DNA of 64,000 nt from positions 1 to 64,000 of the forward strand of contig CAMUML010000005.1 of the NCBI GenBank assembly GCA_947089855.1. The letters run 5' to 3'. Under the pieces are notes generated by a model. It made no database searches and was not told the origin of the DNA. It was given only the letters and a program-made list of their open reading frames with translations. The stretch comes from an uncultured Eubacterium sp. Lineage in GTDB: Bacteria; Bacillota; Clostridia; Lachnospirales; Lachnospiraceae. Shown here piece by piece: positions 1 to 6,393 of this stretch. The number at the start of each line of letters is the position of its first letter. Position 1 is the first letter of the stretch. Position numbers and translations under genes: made by a program.

Positions 1-244
1 CCGTATGTACAAACACCCGCTTCAATTCTATCGTTTCATCATCATATCTTCTGATAGCTCCACCGCCAATTACCCGGTTCTTTTCATACACAACGATTGC
101 TTCCTGAATATCATCCAACCGATTATATTTTTTGTATTTGTTTCTTTCTATCTTTTTCCCGACACGTCTATCCAGATCCATATCAAGAAGCCTGCAGTTT
201 TCTACAAAATCTTTATTCTTACCATCTGTTCTTTGAAATCTCAT
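1..244 (-). CDS. GNAT family N-acetyltransferase (partial, C-terminus beyond window)
   Basis: The first 81 codons are read on the minus strand from an ATG at 244, preceded by a good ribosome binding site (GGAGGG about 8 nt upstream); the rest runs off the left edge. The piece contains the GNAT N-terminal fold, including the beta4 signature GGGAIRRYDDETIELKRVFV, which leads into the acetyl-CoA loop outside the window. GNAT enzymes transfer an acetyl group from acetyl-CoA to an amine; the substrate cannot be told here. It starts 27 nt after the stop of the PPOX-type gene, so the two are probably co-transcribed. Confidence 0.8.
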   Translation of the reverse strand, partial: MRFQRTDGKNKDFVENCRLLDMDLDRRVGKKIERNKYKKYNRLDDIQEAIVVYEKNRVIGGGAIRRYDDETIELKRVFVHT

Positions 245-271
245 ACGAAAAGCCCTCCGGAAATTGAAAGC

Positions 272-688
272 CTAAAACTCATACCTTGTCCCATGTGAAA
301 GCAGCAGCCCATCTGTCAATTCCACACATAAAATAACCGTGTTTTCATCATCAAAATCATTATGCCCGTTATCAATCCATTCAGAAAACACTTCTTTCAG
401 CTTCTTTGCAATTCTATGGTTTTCTTCCTTTCCAAAATAGCCCAAATTTATCCCCTTGCCATGTGCAGTAAACCACTCGCCGGCTATTGCAATAACAGGA
501 TTATTTTCCATATGTTTTATCTTATTTGAAAGCGCATATGTAATAACATAAAACGCTCCATTCTCATAATAGGCATTTACATACCGTACATAAGGGACCC
601 CCTTTTCTATTGTCGCCAGCGCAATAACCGTATCTTTTCCAAAACGCTCTGTCATTATTTTTTCAGCTTCTTCACACATTTTTTTCAT
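272..688 (-). CDS. Pyridoxamine 5'-phosphate oxidase-like flavoprotein
   Basis: 138-residue single-domain protein of the PPOX split-barrel superfamily. The usual layout is visible: an N-terminal helix, a strand segment VIALATIEKGVPYVRYVNAY, then a region (residues 45-75) that in this family contacts FMN, and a short C-terminal strand ending SHGTRYEF. Family members bind FMN, F420 or heme and usually reduce small molecules; the substrate is unknown. AAGGAG lies 8 nt before the chosen ATG. It is followed closely by a GNAT gene, a common pairing in Clostridia. Function beyond 'flavin-binding oxidoreductase' is inference. Confidence 0.8.
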   Translation of the reverse strand: MKKMCEEAEKIMTERFGKDTVIALATIEKGVPYVRYVNAYYENGAFYVITYALSNKIKHMENNPVIAIAGEWFTAHGKGINLGYFGKEENHRIAKKLKEVFSEWIDNGHNDFDDENTVILCVELTDGLLLSHGTRYEF

Positions 689-804
689 ATGTCCATCTCC
701 TTTACTGCTTCCAAGCCGGAATACCAGAATTTATTTTTCATGTCAATCACTTTCCCGTTTTTTACAGTTCCTTACCGCTCGTAAATATCTCTGCCATATA
801 CAAA

Positions 805-842
805 TGAAACGGCAGCCCTAATTTTTAGGAACTGCCGTTTTA
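805..842 (-). terminator. Hairpin terminator downstream of galE
   Basis: Perfect 9-bp arms at 807-815 and 832-840 (AAACGGCAG / CTGCCGTTT), extended by CCT/AGG around an A/T-rich loop. A/T tracts on both sides make it usable in either direction. It sits 70 nt after the galE stop and before the PPOX gene, both on the minus strand. One arm carries AGGAACTG, a string shared with other hairpins in this window (5965, 18394, 47320). Confidence 0.65.
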
Positions 843-909
843 TGAATACGCATGGGAAAATATTTGCAAAGACTATTTTTATAAAACTGGCCTGACATCC
901 TGCCAATGG

Positions 910-1926
910 TTAATCTTCATAGCCATTTGGGTTATTTTTTTGCCATCTCCAGGAATCTTCGCACATTTCCAAAATCCCGTTTTCCGCTTTCCAGCCCAGC
1001 TCTTTTTCTGCCTTATCTGCATTGGAATAGCAGGTTGCAATATCCCCTGCGCGGCGTGGCTTGATGGTATATGGGATTTTGACGCCGTTTGCCTGTTCAA
1101 AGTTTTTCACTATATCTAATACACTGTAGCCGTGGCCGGTTCCAAGGTTATAGACGCAAAGCCCTGCCTTGTCTTCAATCTTCTTTAAGGCTTTTACATG
1201 CCCTACCGCAAGGTCAACTACATGGATATAATCCCTAACGCCTGTTCCATCCGGCGTATCATAGTCATCGCCAAATACGCCCAGTTCTTTTAGCTTGCCC
1301 ACTGCAACCTGGGTAATATATGGCATCAGGTTGTTTGGGATACCGTTTGGATTCTCGCCCATTAAGCCGCTTTTATGTGCGCCGATTGGATTAAAGTAGC
1401 GCAGCAGGATCACATTCCATTCGGGATCTGCCTTTTGCATGTCTGTCAGAATCTGCTCCAACATAGATTTTGTCCATCCATATGGGTTGGTACACTGGCC
1501 TTTCGGACATTCCTCGGTGATCGGGATCTGTGCCGGGTTGCCATATACGGTTGCAGATGAGGAAAAAATAATATTTTTACAGCCGTTTTGCCGCATGGCA
1601 TCGGTTAATGTCAATGTCCCGGAAATATTGTTGTTGTAGTATTCCCAAGGTTTCTGTACGGATTCCCCGACTGCTTTTAACCCTGCGAAATGGATGCAGC
1701 TGTCAATTTTATTTTCTGCAAAGATCTTGTTTAGTATACCACGGTCTAAAATATCGCCTTTATAAAATTTAAGGCTTTTCCCGGTGATCTGTTTTACACG
1801 GTCCAACGATTTTTCGCTTGCATTGCTTAAATTGTCCAGTACGACCGCCTCATATCCTGCATTTAATAATTCTACACATGTGTGGCTGCCAATATAGCCT
1901 GCCCCGCCTGTTACTAAAATTGCCAT
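910..1926 (-). CDS. galE: UDP-glucose 4-epimerase
   Basis: 338 residues, normal length for GalE. It interconverts UDP-glucose and UDP-galactose with bound NAD+, supplying galactosyl donors and completing the Leloir pathway. Visible signatures of an extended SDR: the NAD-binding GGAGYIGSH (residues 7-15), the Ser of FSSSATVYG (about 124) and the catalytic pair in YGWTK (Tyr149, Lys153), plus the NPIGAH substrate-loop region. AAAGGAG precedes the ATG. It appears monocistronic: no other galactose gene is adjacent, a divergent AraC regulator lies upstream, and a hairpin follows. Whether that regulator controls galE is not shown by the sequence. Confidence 0.96.
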   Translation of the reverse strand: MAILVTGGAGYIGSHTCVELLNAGYEAVVLDNLSNASEKSLDRVKQITGKSLKFYKGDILDRGILNKIFAENKIDSCIHFAGLKAVGESVQKPWEYYNNNISGTLTLTDAMRQNGCKNIIFSSSATVYGNPAQIPITEECPKGQCTNPYGWTKSMLEQILTDMQKADPEWNVILLRYFNPIGAHKSGLMGENPNGIPNNLMPYITQVAVGKLKELGVFGDDYDTPDGTGVRDYIHVVDLAVGHVKALKKIEDKAGLCVYNLGTGHGYSVLDIVKNFEQANGVKIPYTIKPRRAGDIATCYSNADKAEKELGWKAENGILEMCEDSWRWQKNNPNGYED

Positions 1927-2028
1927 ATCATATCTCCTTTCTGTTTTTCGATGTTTTTTGATAATCTTAGTGTATCTTTCTTTTGCGTGGTTGTACAGAA
2001 AAAAATGTCAAATAAACATGTAATTTTG

Positions 2029-2057
2029 TTGCATTCAAAGGCATGGCATATTATAAT
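2029..2057 (+). promoter_or_regulatory. Sigma-A type promoter for the AraC regulator
   Basis: TTGCAT (2029-2034) and TATAAT (2052-2057) are separated by exactly 17 nt, about 90 nt before the AraC start at 2146. The region is divergent with galE. Confidence 0.7.
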
Positions 2058-2145
2058 GGGATTGGCAGGCTGCACGTTGGAAACTGGCTAAAAAAGCGTA
2101 CTGCATGCCGGAAAAAGGTAAGGCTATGGGAAAGGGGCCCAAAGT

Positions 2146-2982
2146 ATGAATGCAAATTATAAAAATTCCTATAAGACAACAGAAAAAGAGCTTGTATCGC
2201 TTGCGGTATACAATACAGGTTTCCAGAAATGCGATCCGCTGTACCAATGGGGGCCGGGCATCCGGGACCATTATTTAATCCATCATGTAATTTCCGGAAA
2301 AGGCTGCCTGAAAGTAAAACGTAAAGAATACGGGCTTTGTGCGGGGGACTCTTTTTTGATTTATCCTGGGACAGAAGCTTCTTATACGGCTGATGCTCAA
2401 GAACCGTGGGAATACGCCTGGGTAGGGTTTAACGGTTCGGATGCGCCGATTATATTAAAGGCGACCGATTTTACACCTGGATGCCCAGTGATCGCCGCAA
2501 CCCCATATGGAGAAGAAATCGCCCATCAGATGCGCCATATTTACGATGTGCGCGGAAATGATTTTGAAAGCGCCGTAGAAATGACGGGGCGCCTTTATAC
2601 AACTTTAGCCCTTTATTTAAAAGGGGCAGGCCATACGCCCGCACAAAATAATTACCATACATATGTACAAAAAGCCATTGAATACATAGCTGCACATTAT
2701 TCTTATTCCATTACCGTGGAAGACATTGCGGATTATGTAGGGTTAAGCCGTAGCCACCTGTTCCGGTCTTTTGAACTTGTCCTGCAGGTGTCGCCGAAAG
2801 AATACTTAACGCAGTTCCGCATTAAACAGGCGTGCTACCTTTTAAAACATGCGGGGCTGTCCATTACGGCGATTGCCAATTCGGTGGGCTTTGAAAGCAG
2901 CCTGTATTTTTCCAAAGCTTTTAAGAAAGCAAAAGGGATGTCGCCGCGGGAATATAAGCAAAAGAACTTCAATCAGCCGTAA
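2146..2982 (+). CDS. AraC family transcriptional regulator (cupin sensor)
   Basis: 278 residues: an N-terminal AraC-type cupin sensor (about 20-150; it includes IRDHYLIHHVISGKGCLKVK, typical of sugar-responsive members) and a C-terminal double helix-turn-helix (about 170-270) with VEDIADYVGLSRSHLFRSFE and the closing ITAIANSVGFESSLYFSKAF and GMSPREY motifs. Such proteins usually activate sugar-use genes. It is the only plus-strand gene nearby and is divergent from galE, so a link to galactose or glycan metabolism is possible but unproven. GAAAGGGG before the ATG serves as RBS; a 17-nt-spaced promoter lies upstream. Confidence 0.9.
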   Translation: MNANYKNSYKTTEKELVSLAVYNTGFQKCDPLYQWGPGIRDHYLIHHVISGKGCLKVKRKEYGLCAGDSFLIYPGTEASYTADAQEPWEYAWVGFNGSDAPIILKATDFTPGCPVIAATPYGEEIAHQMRHIYDVRGNDFESAVEMTGRLYTTLALYLKGAGHTPAQNNYHTYVQKAIEYIAAHYSYSITVEDIADYVGLSRSHLFRSFELVLQVSPKEYLTQFRIKQACYLLKHAGLSITAIANSVGFESSLYFSKAFKKAKGMSPREYKQKNFNQP

Positions 2983-3009
2983 TATTTTAGTTTCTGTCTG
3001 GATAAAGCA

Positions 3010-3336
3010 CTAGAATGCTACAAATACTGCCCCAAGTATAATGCATGCAACGCCTGCCATTTTACGTTTTGTTATTTTTTCCTTTAAAACCAGGTAGGTA
3101 AGCACCATTGTCCAAATATAGGTAATGGATGTTAAGGGCAGTACAACAGAATAGTTCATATGGCGCAGCACAAGGATATTCATAACAGCTGCTGCCAAAT
3201 ATAGCCCCCCGCCAATATAAAGGTTCCAGTTTGCAAGCATTTGCCAAAGGCCGCCGCTTCCAGAAGCCTTTTTAAAGAAAATGGAAGCCGCAGCGCCCAT
3301 AAAAGTCATACATAAAAGCAGAACTACATAAATCAT
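3010..3336 (-). CDS. EamA/SMR-type small membrane transporter subunit (distal of pair)
   Basis: 108 residues with four predicted membrane helices and the EamA/DMT pattern MNYSVVLPLTSITYIWTMVL near the end of helix 3. It is half the length of a standard 10-helix DMT permease and resembles the ArnE/ArnF or SMR style of paired four-helix subunits. Its start overlaps the stop of the upstream gene by 4 nt, so the two are translationally coupled and probably form a heterodimer. The substrate is unknown; drug/metabolite efflux or lipid-linked sugar flipping are the family possibilities. Confidence 0.75.
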   Translation of the reverse strand: MIYVVLLLCMTFMGAAASIFFKKASGSGGLWQMLANWNLYIGGGLYLAAAVMNILVLRHMNYSVVLPLTSITYIWTMVLTYLVLKEKITKRKMAGVACIILGAVFVAF

Positions 3337-3674
3337 TCCTCGTCACCTCCGCCAATTAAGACTACGCCCAATGTGATTACGATAATACCAGCTACTTTTA
3401 ACGTGGTCATTTTTTCGTCCAGCACCAGCACGCCAAGCACTGCGCTTAATGCATAGTTTGTGCTCATCATTGGCTGTAAAACGGATACGCTCCCAAAGCG
3501 GTATGCAAACAGCATCAAAACAGCGCCTGCCCCATACAAGGCGAACCCCGCAAACAGCCAAGCTATCCCGCCGCCAGCAGAAAGCTTCCAAAAAAGCTGA
3601 CCCAAACATGCAAAAACGGCGGCGGTAACCATTAATAAAATCCCCTTTTTATTTTTCTCAAATGACTCTTTCAT
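3333..3674 (-). CDS. EamA/SMR-type small membrane transporter subunit (proximal of pair)
   Basis: 113 residues from the ATG at 3674, chosen over an upstream in-frame ATG at 3713 because AGAAGG lies about 10 nt before it. Four hydrophobic helices with the DMT motif SVLQPMMSTNYALSAVLGVL and a last helix followed by a short acidic tail (GGGDEE). It pairs with the 4-nt-overlapping downstream gene of the same fold; two homologous halves encoded separately is the usual arrangement for dual-topology small transporters. Confidence 0.75.
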   Translation of the reverse strand: MKESFEKNKKGILLMVTAAVFACLGQLFWKLSAGGGIAWLFAGFALYGAGAVLMLFAYRFGSVSVLQPMMSTNYALSAVLGVLVLDEKMTTLKVAGIIVITLGVVLIGGGDEE

Positions 3675-3699
3675 AACAATGCGCCTTCTTTCGTTATTG

Positions 3700-3827
3700 A
3701 TACTGACAAACACTAAAGTTTGCCAATTTACGCTGGCTCACGGGCGTCATCATCTTGAATCATATGGCAAACTTTATCGCTCATATTGAAAGCAATATGG
3801 AAAATTTCATCGCCCGTGAGTATAATA
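3700..3827 (+). repeat. Palindromic intergenic element, family D, copy 1
   Basis: Begins ATACTGACAAA, carries AAAGTTTGCCAA, CTCACGGGCGTC (3737-3748) and CATATGGCAAACTTT, and ends with CGCCCGTGAG (3811-3820) and TATAATA. The CTCACGGGCG and CGCCCGTGAG boxes can pair. The same ordered blocks occur at 12051-12140 and, inverted and diverged, at 14860-14938. It lies between divergent transcription units, and its right end overlaps the -10 of the DMT promoter. Confidence 0.7.
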
Positions 3828-3850
3828 GCATTCCATCCAAAAAAAAACAA
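3822..3850 (-). promoter_or_regulatory. Putative promoter for the DMT pair
   Basis: Read on the minus strand: TTGTTT (3850-3845), 17-nt spacer, TATTAT (3827-3822). The -10 falls within the right end of the palindromic repeat, so the repeat may have supplied part of the promoter. Confidence 0.45.
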
Positions 3851-3869
3851 CCTCTTATTTCATCAATTC

Positions 3870-3898
3870 TTGACCAATGTTTCCTAATATTATATGAT
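3870..3898 (+). promoter_or_regulatory. Sigma-A type promoter for the LUD-domain gene
   Basis: TTGACC (3870-3875) and TATGAT (3893-3898) with a 17-nt spacer, about 38 nt upstream of the start codon at 3937. Confidence 0.6.
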
Positions 3899-3936
3899 AG
3901 GTTTATCACTACATAGAAAATGGAGGGGTCATATTT

Positions 3937-4575
3937 ATGGATCCAAAACAAGTATATTACCAAAAACAGGCAGAAACGATCATAAAACAATTGGAAAAAC
4001 GGCGTATGGAAGGCTATTACTGCCCATCCAAAGAAGCGGCTGTCCAAACCGCGCTATCGTTAACAGCTCCGGATACGGCGGTATCTTTTGGCGGTTCCAT
4101 GTCGCTGGAACAGGCAGGCATCCTAGATGCGCTGCGGGCAAGGCAGGATATACGTTTAATCGACCGCAGCCTTGCAAAGACGCCGGAAGAGGTCCGGCAG
4201 GCTTATCTGGATTCCTTCCATGCGGACACTTATTTTATGAGTACCAATGCGGTTACCCTGGATGGCCAGCTGGTAAATGTCGATGGGAACGGAAACCGGG
4301 TAGCAGCCCTTATCTATGGCCCATTACAGGTCCTTATCGTTGCGGGCATGAATAAAGTTGTAACGGATGTGGAAGATGCCATACGCCGTGTCCACAATAT
4401 CGCATCACCGCAAAACTGCATCCGCCTTCAGAAACAGACACCTTGTGCGGCGACGGGCGTTTGCAGTGAATGTTTTGGAGACGACTGTATCTGCAGCCAG
4501 ACAGTTATCACCCGTCGCAGCGGGGTAAAAGGACGGATTAAAGTGTTGCTGGTTGGGGAAACATTGGGGTATTAA
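3937..4575 (+). CDS. LUD domain-containing protein (LutC/YkgG-like)
   Basis: 212 residues, matching the short single-domain LUD (DUF162) proteins. Hallmarks: AVSFGGSMSLEQAG in the N-terminal half, STNAVTLDGQLVNVDGNGNR in the middle, and VIVAGMNKVV-like strand followed by a cysteine-rich C-terminal stretch (CAATGVCSECFGDDCICS) that could hold a metal or cluster. In multi-gene operons LUD proteins help oxidise lactate (LutABC), but this gene stands alone without LutA/LutB partners, so its reaction is unknown. AAATGGAGGGG upstream gives a strong RBS. Confidence 0.85.
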   Translation: MDPKQVYYQKQAETIIKQLEKRRMEGYYCPSKEAAVQTALSLTAPDTAVSFGGSMSLEQAGILDALRARQDIRLIDRSLAKTPEEVRQAYLDSFHADTYFMSTNAVTLDGQLVNVDGNGNRVAALIYGPLQVLIVAGMNKVVTDVEDAIRRVHNIASPQNCIRLQKQTPCAATGVCSECFGDDCICSQTVITRRSGVKGRIKVLLVGETLGY

Positions 4576-4589
4576 CGATTCGGTGGACA

Positions 4590-4652
4590 GGCCTCCCGGA
4601 CGCTGCATCCAGAAGGAACAGCCCAGCTTTTGGATGCAGCGTCTGGGAGGCC
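4590..4652. terminator. Long hairpin between convergent genes
   Basis: Arms 4590-4610 and 4632-4652 form a 21-bp stem with one G-U/G-T type mismatch and a 21-nt loop. It lies between the convergent LUD and metallophosphoesterase genes. The outer GGCCTCCCGGACGC block recurs in hairpins at 8810, 12004 and 44197, so it is also a member of a repeat family. No long U-tract follows, so intrinsic termination is not certain. Confidence 0.5.
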
Positions 4653-4671
4653 AAGATACATAAAGAGATGG

Positions 4672-5940
4672 CTATTTGGATTTTTCTTCAAAAACCTCAT
4701 ACTGGTGCTTTGGCCCGCCACAGACTGGACAGCGTTCTGGTATCTGCCCGCCTGCCATAACATAACCGCAGATTGGGCATACATAAATGGACGTTTCTTT
4801 GAATGAATCCATATTGGAAGCCTGTTTTAAAAGGGCAGCGTGCTCTTTTTCTGCCGCACGGGCTGCTGCGTAAGCCTGCTCTGCCAGCGGGTTGCCGTGT
4901 GCTTTGGCATAGGCGCCAAGCATTTTATACAGATGTTCATATTCAAATTCCTCACTTGGCACATAAGTTTCTACTGATTCGAGAAATGCCTGTGGATGTT
5001 CGGTAACGGAATAAAAATTACGTGCGTGGTAGTATTCGGAAGCTGCCAAAGCCCGGAACAGGTTGGAAATACGGGTGAAACCCCTGCGCTGTGCCCGGTC
5101 TGCATACATTAAATATTTTAGGTGGGCCATCAGTTCCCCCTGCACTGTTTCCTGGATTTGGCGGTTTAAAATAGCGTCTTTGCGTTTACGCCGGTAGCTG
5201 TCTTGGGAAAGGTTGGAAAAAAGGTGCTTGAGTACACCGTCTTTTTCATAAAAATGTACAATATGGTGTTCTACGTCGCACGCCCGGATTTCTTTTGACA
5301 CGTCCTCGATCATAGCACCGCCGCCACCCGTACAGATAAGCGGGATTCCATCTACAACGTCCTCAAAGCGGGAATGTACATGGCCGCAGAGCAGGTATTT
5401 TACTTTTTTCTTCCATGGTCCATAAGCTTTCTGCAGACGGGCAAATTCTTCTTCGGAAACGCAGTTTAAAATAAAATGGTTTGGTACCGGGATATGGAAT
5501 GCAATTATGGCCTGTGTTACCCCGTCCATAGAAAGGACATCTTTTAACAGTGCCAGCCCTTCTTCTTCAAATGTGCGCATGGCGTTATCCAACACCACAA
5601 CTGCAAAATGCTCCAACAGCAAAGCGTAATTTTTCTGTCCAAAGTAGTCTGTATAAGCCCCGGTATCATGGTTGCCACGCAATGTATAGACATCGTTTGC
5701 GGCAACCGCATCCGTCATTTCCCTTATCGTTTCATAATAATGGCTTGTCCCGGCAGGTACCAGGTCGCCGACAATTAATGTAATATCGTCCCGGCCGCTT
5801 TCCTCCAAAGCGCCTGCATACACTTTCATATTGTAAGTACCAAGCCCTTCACAGCCGGGGTCGCCGATGATACCTATTGAATGTACGCCTGTTAGGCGCT
5901 GTATTGGTTCGGTTACCTGTATCATCCTTTTTTTATTCAT
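4672..5940 (-). CDS. Metallophosphoesterase-rubrerythrin-rubredoxin fusion protein
   Basis: 422 residues in three parts. Residues about 20-215 are a calcineurin-like phosphoesterase: VGDL (57-60), GNHD (89-92), His149 in FHIP and GHVH (186-189). The first metal motif is altered (GDPGCEG near 26-32, without the usual D-x-H histidine). Residues about 255-375 are a rubrerythrin-type ferritin-like four-helix domain with E-x-x-H pairs SEYYH (301-305) and EKEH (364-367). Residues 385-412 are a rubredoxin-like iron site with Cys388/391 and Cys404/407. Rubrerythrin with rubredoxin normally reduces peroxide in anaerobes; linking it to a phosphoesterase suggests a redox-gated hydrolase, which is inference. 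It has its own promoter and a hairpin leader. Confidence 0.85.
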   Translation of the reverse strand: MNKKRMIQVTEPIQRLTGVHSIGIIGDPGCEGLGTYNMKVYAGALEESGRDDITLIVGDLVPAGTSHYYETIREMTDAVAANDVYTLRGNHDTGAYTDYFGQKNYALLLEHFAVVVLDNAMRTFEEEGLALLKDVLSMDGVTQAIIAFHIPVPNHFILNCVSEEEFARLQKAYGPWKKKVKYLLCGHVHSRFEDVVDGIPLICTGGGGAMIEDVSKEIRACDVEHHIVHFYEKDGVLKHLFSNLSQDSYRRKRKDAILNRQIQETVQGELMAHLKYLMYADRAQRRGFTRISNLFRALAASEYYHARNFYSVTEHPQAFLESVETYVPSEEFEYEHLYKMLGAYAKAHGNPLAEQAYAAARAAEKEHAALLKQASNMDSFKETSIYVCPICGYVMAGGQIPERCPVCGGPKHQYEVFEEKSK

Positions 5941-5964
5941 TGTGTTATGCCCTTTCTAAATGTT

Positions 5965-5999
5965 AGGAACTGTGCATAAGTTATATATGCACAGTTCCT
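5965..5999. repeat. Hairpin in the 5' leader of the phosphoesterase-rubrerythrin gene
   Basis: Perfect 14-bp arms AGGAACTGTGCATA (5965-5978) and TATGCACAGTTCCT (5986-5999) around a 7-nt loop. It lies between the predicted promoter (6022-6050) and the start codon (5940) and would be transcribed as a leader stem. The AGGAACTGTGCA arm is shared with the 117-bp inverted repeat at 47318, so it is probably a reduced member of that family. Confidence 0.7.
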
Positions 6000-6021
6000 T
6001 AGTTATGGTATCTATGCTGCC

Positions 6022-6050
6022 ATTTTAACATATGGCTTGTGATTGCTCAA
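6022..6050 (-). promoter_or_regulatory. Putative promoter for the phosphoesterase-rubrerythrin gene
   Basis: Minus strand: TTGAGC (6050-6045), 17-nt spacer, TAAAAT (6027-6022), about 80 nt upstream of the start codon. Confidence 0.5.
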
Positions 6051-6090
6051 GTAACATTACATGTAAAGAAATCGCAACGGGTTTTCAAAA

Positions 6091-6234
6091 GTTACTATTC
6101 ACGGGCCAGGAATGCGCATAAACTGCGCATTCCGTGAGAACATGATTCAGGAGTGAGGGGCGATTTTGCGAAGCAAACTTTCAATATCGCCCCGAATTGT
6201 TACTGTGAGCGGCCCCCAGGCCGTGAATAGTAAC
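6091..6234 (+). mobile_element. 144-bp MITE, copy 1 (GTTACTATTCACGG termini)
   Basis: Starts GTTACTATTCACGG and ends with its reverse complement (14-bp perfect terminal inverted repeats). It is flanked on both sides by the 8-bp direct repeat TTTCAAAA, the footprint of a transposition event. Inside are small palindromes such as ATGCGCATAAACTGCGCAT and GCGATTTTGCGAAGC, but no open frame. A second copy at 18064-18207 is the same length, reversed, and differs at two positions by my reading. Confidence 0.9.
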
Positions 6235-6242
6235 TTTCAAAA

Positions 6243-6344
6243 TATACTGCAGGCCGCCAGGATTTACAGTAATTTAACTAAGAAAGTGATTGGCTGGCGG
6301 CCCGCGGTCGGGTTATACTGTAAATTTAACTGGTGTGCAGTATA
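6243..6344 (+). repeat. 102-bp palindromic element, family B, single-unit copy
   Basis: Bounded by TATACTGC (6243-6250) and GCAGTATA (6337-6344). It carries the ordered blocks GGCCGCCAGGATTTACAGT, GGCTGGCGGCC, GTCGG, and CTGTAAATTTAAC. The reverse complement of 52755-52996 has the same blocks, with the inner unit triplicated. It begins 8 nt after the MITE at 6091-6234, right at that element's target duplication. Confidence 0.75.
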
Positions 6345-6349
6345 AGAAA

Positions 6350-6386
6350 CGCCTGCTTGCCAGGCATAGCAAAACAGGCGCCTATT
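6350..6386 (-). terminator. argS terminator
   Basis: On the minus strand CGCCTGTTTTGC pairs with GCAAGCAGGCG (arms 6380-6369 and 6360-6350), followed by TTTCTTAT. It begins 13 nt after the argS stop codon. Confidence 0.7.
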
Positions 6387-6393
6387 TCTTCTT

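Noticed and set aside
3010-3674. One frameshifted DMT permease
   Set aside because: The two halves each have their own start and RBS, overlap by 4 nt in the usual coupled way, and each has a complete four-helix unit.
6091-6234. Regulatory RNA with conserved structure
   Set aside because: Structure is explained by terminal and inner inverted repeats of a transposon-like element, and target duplications support mobility over a fixed RNA gene.
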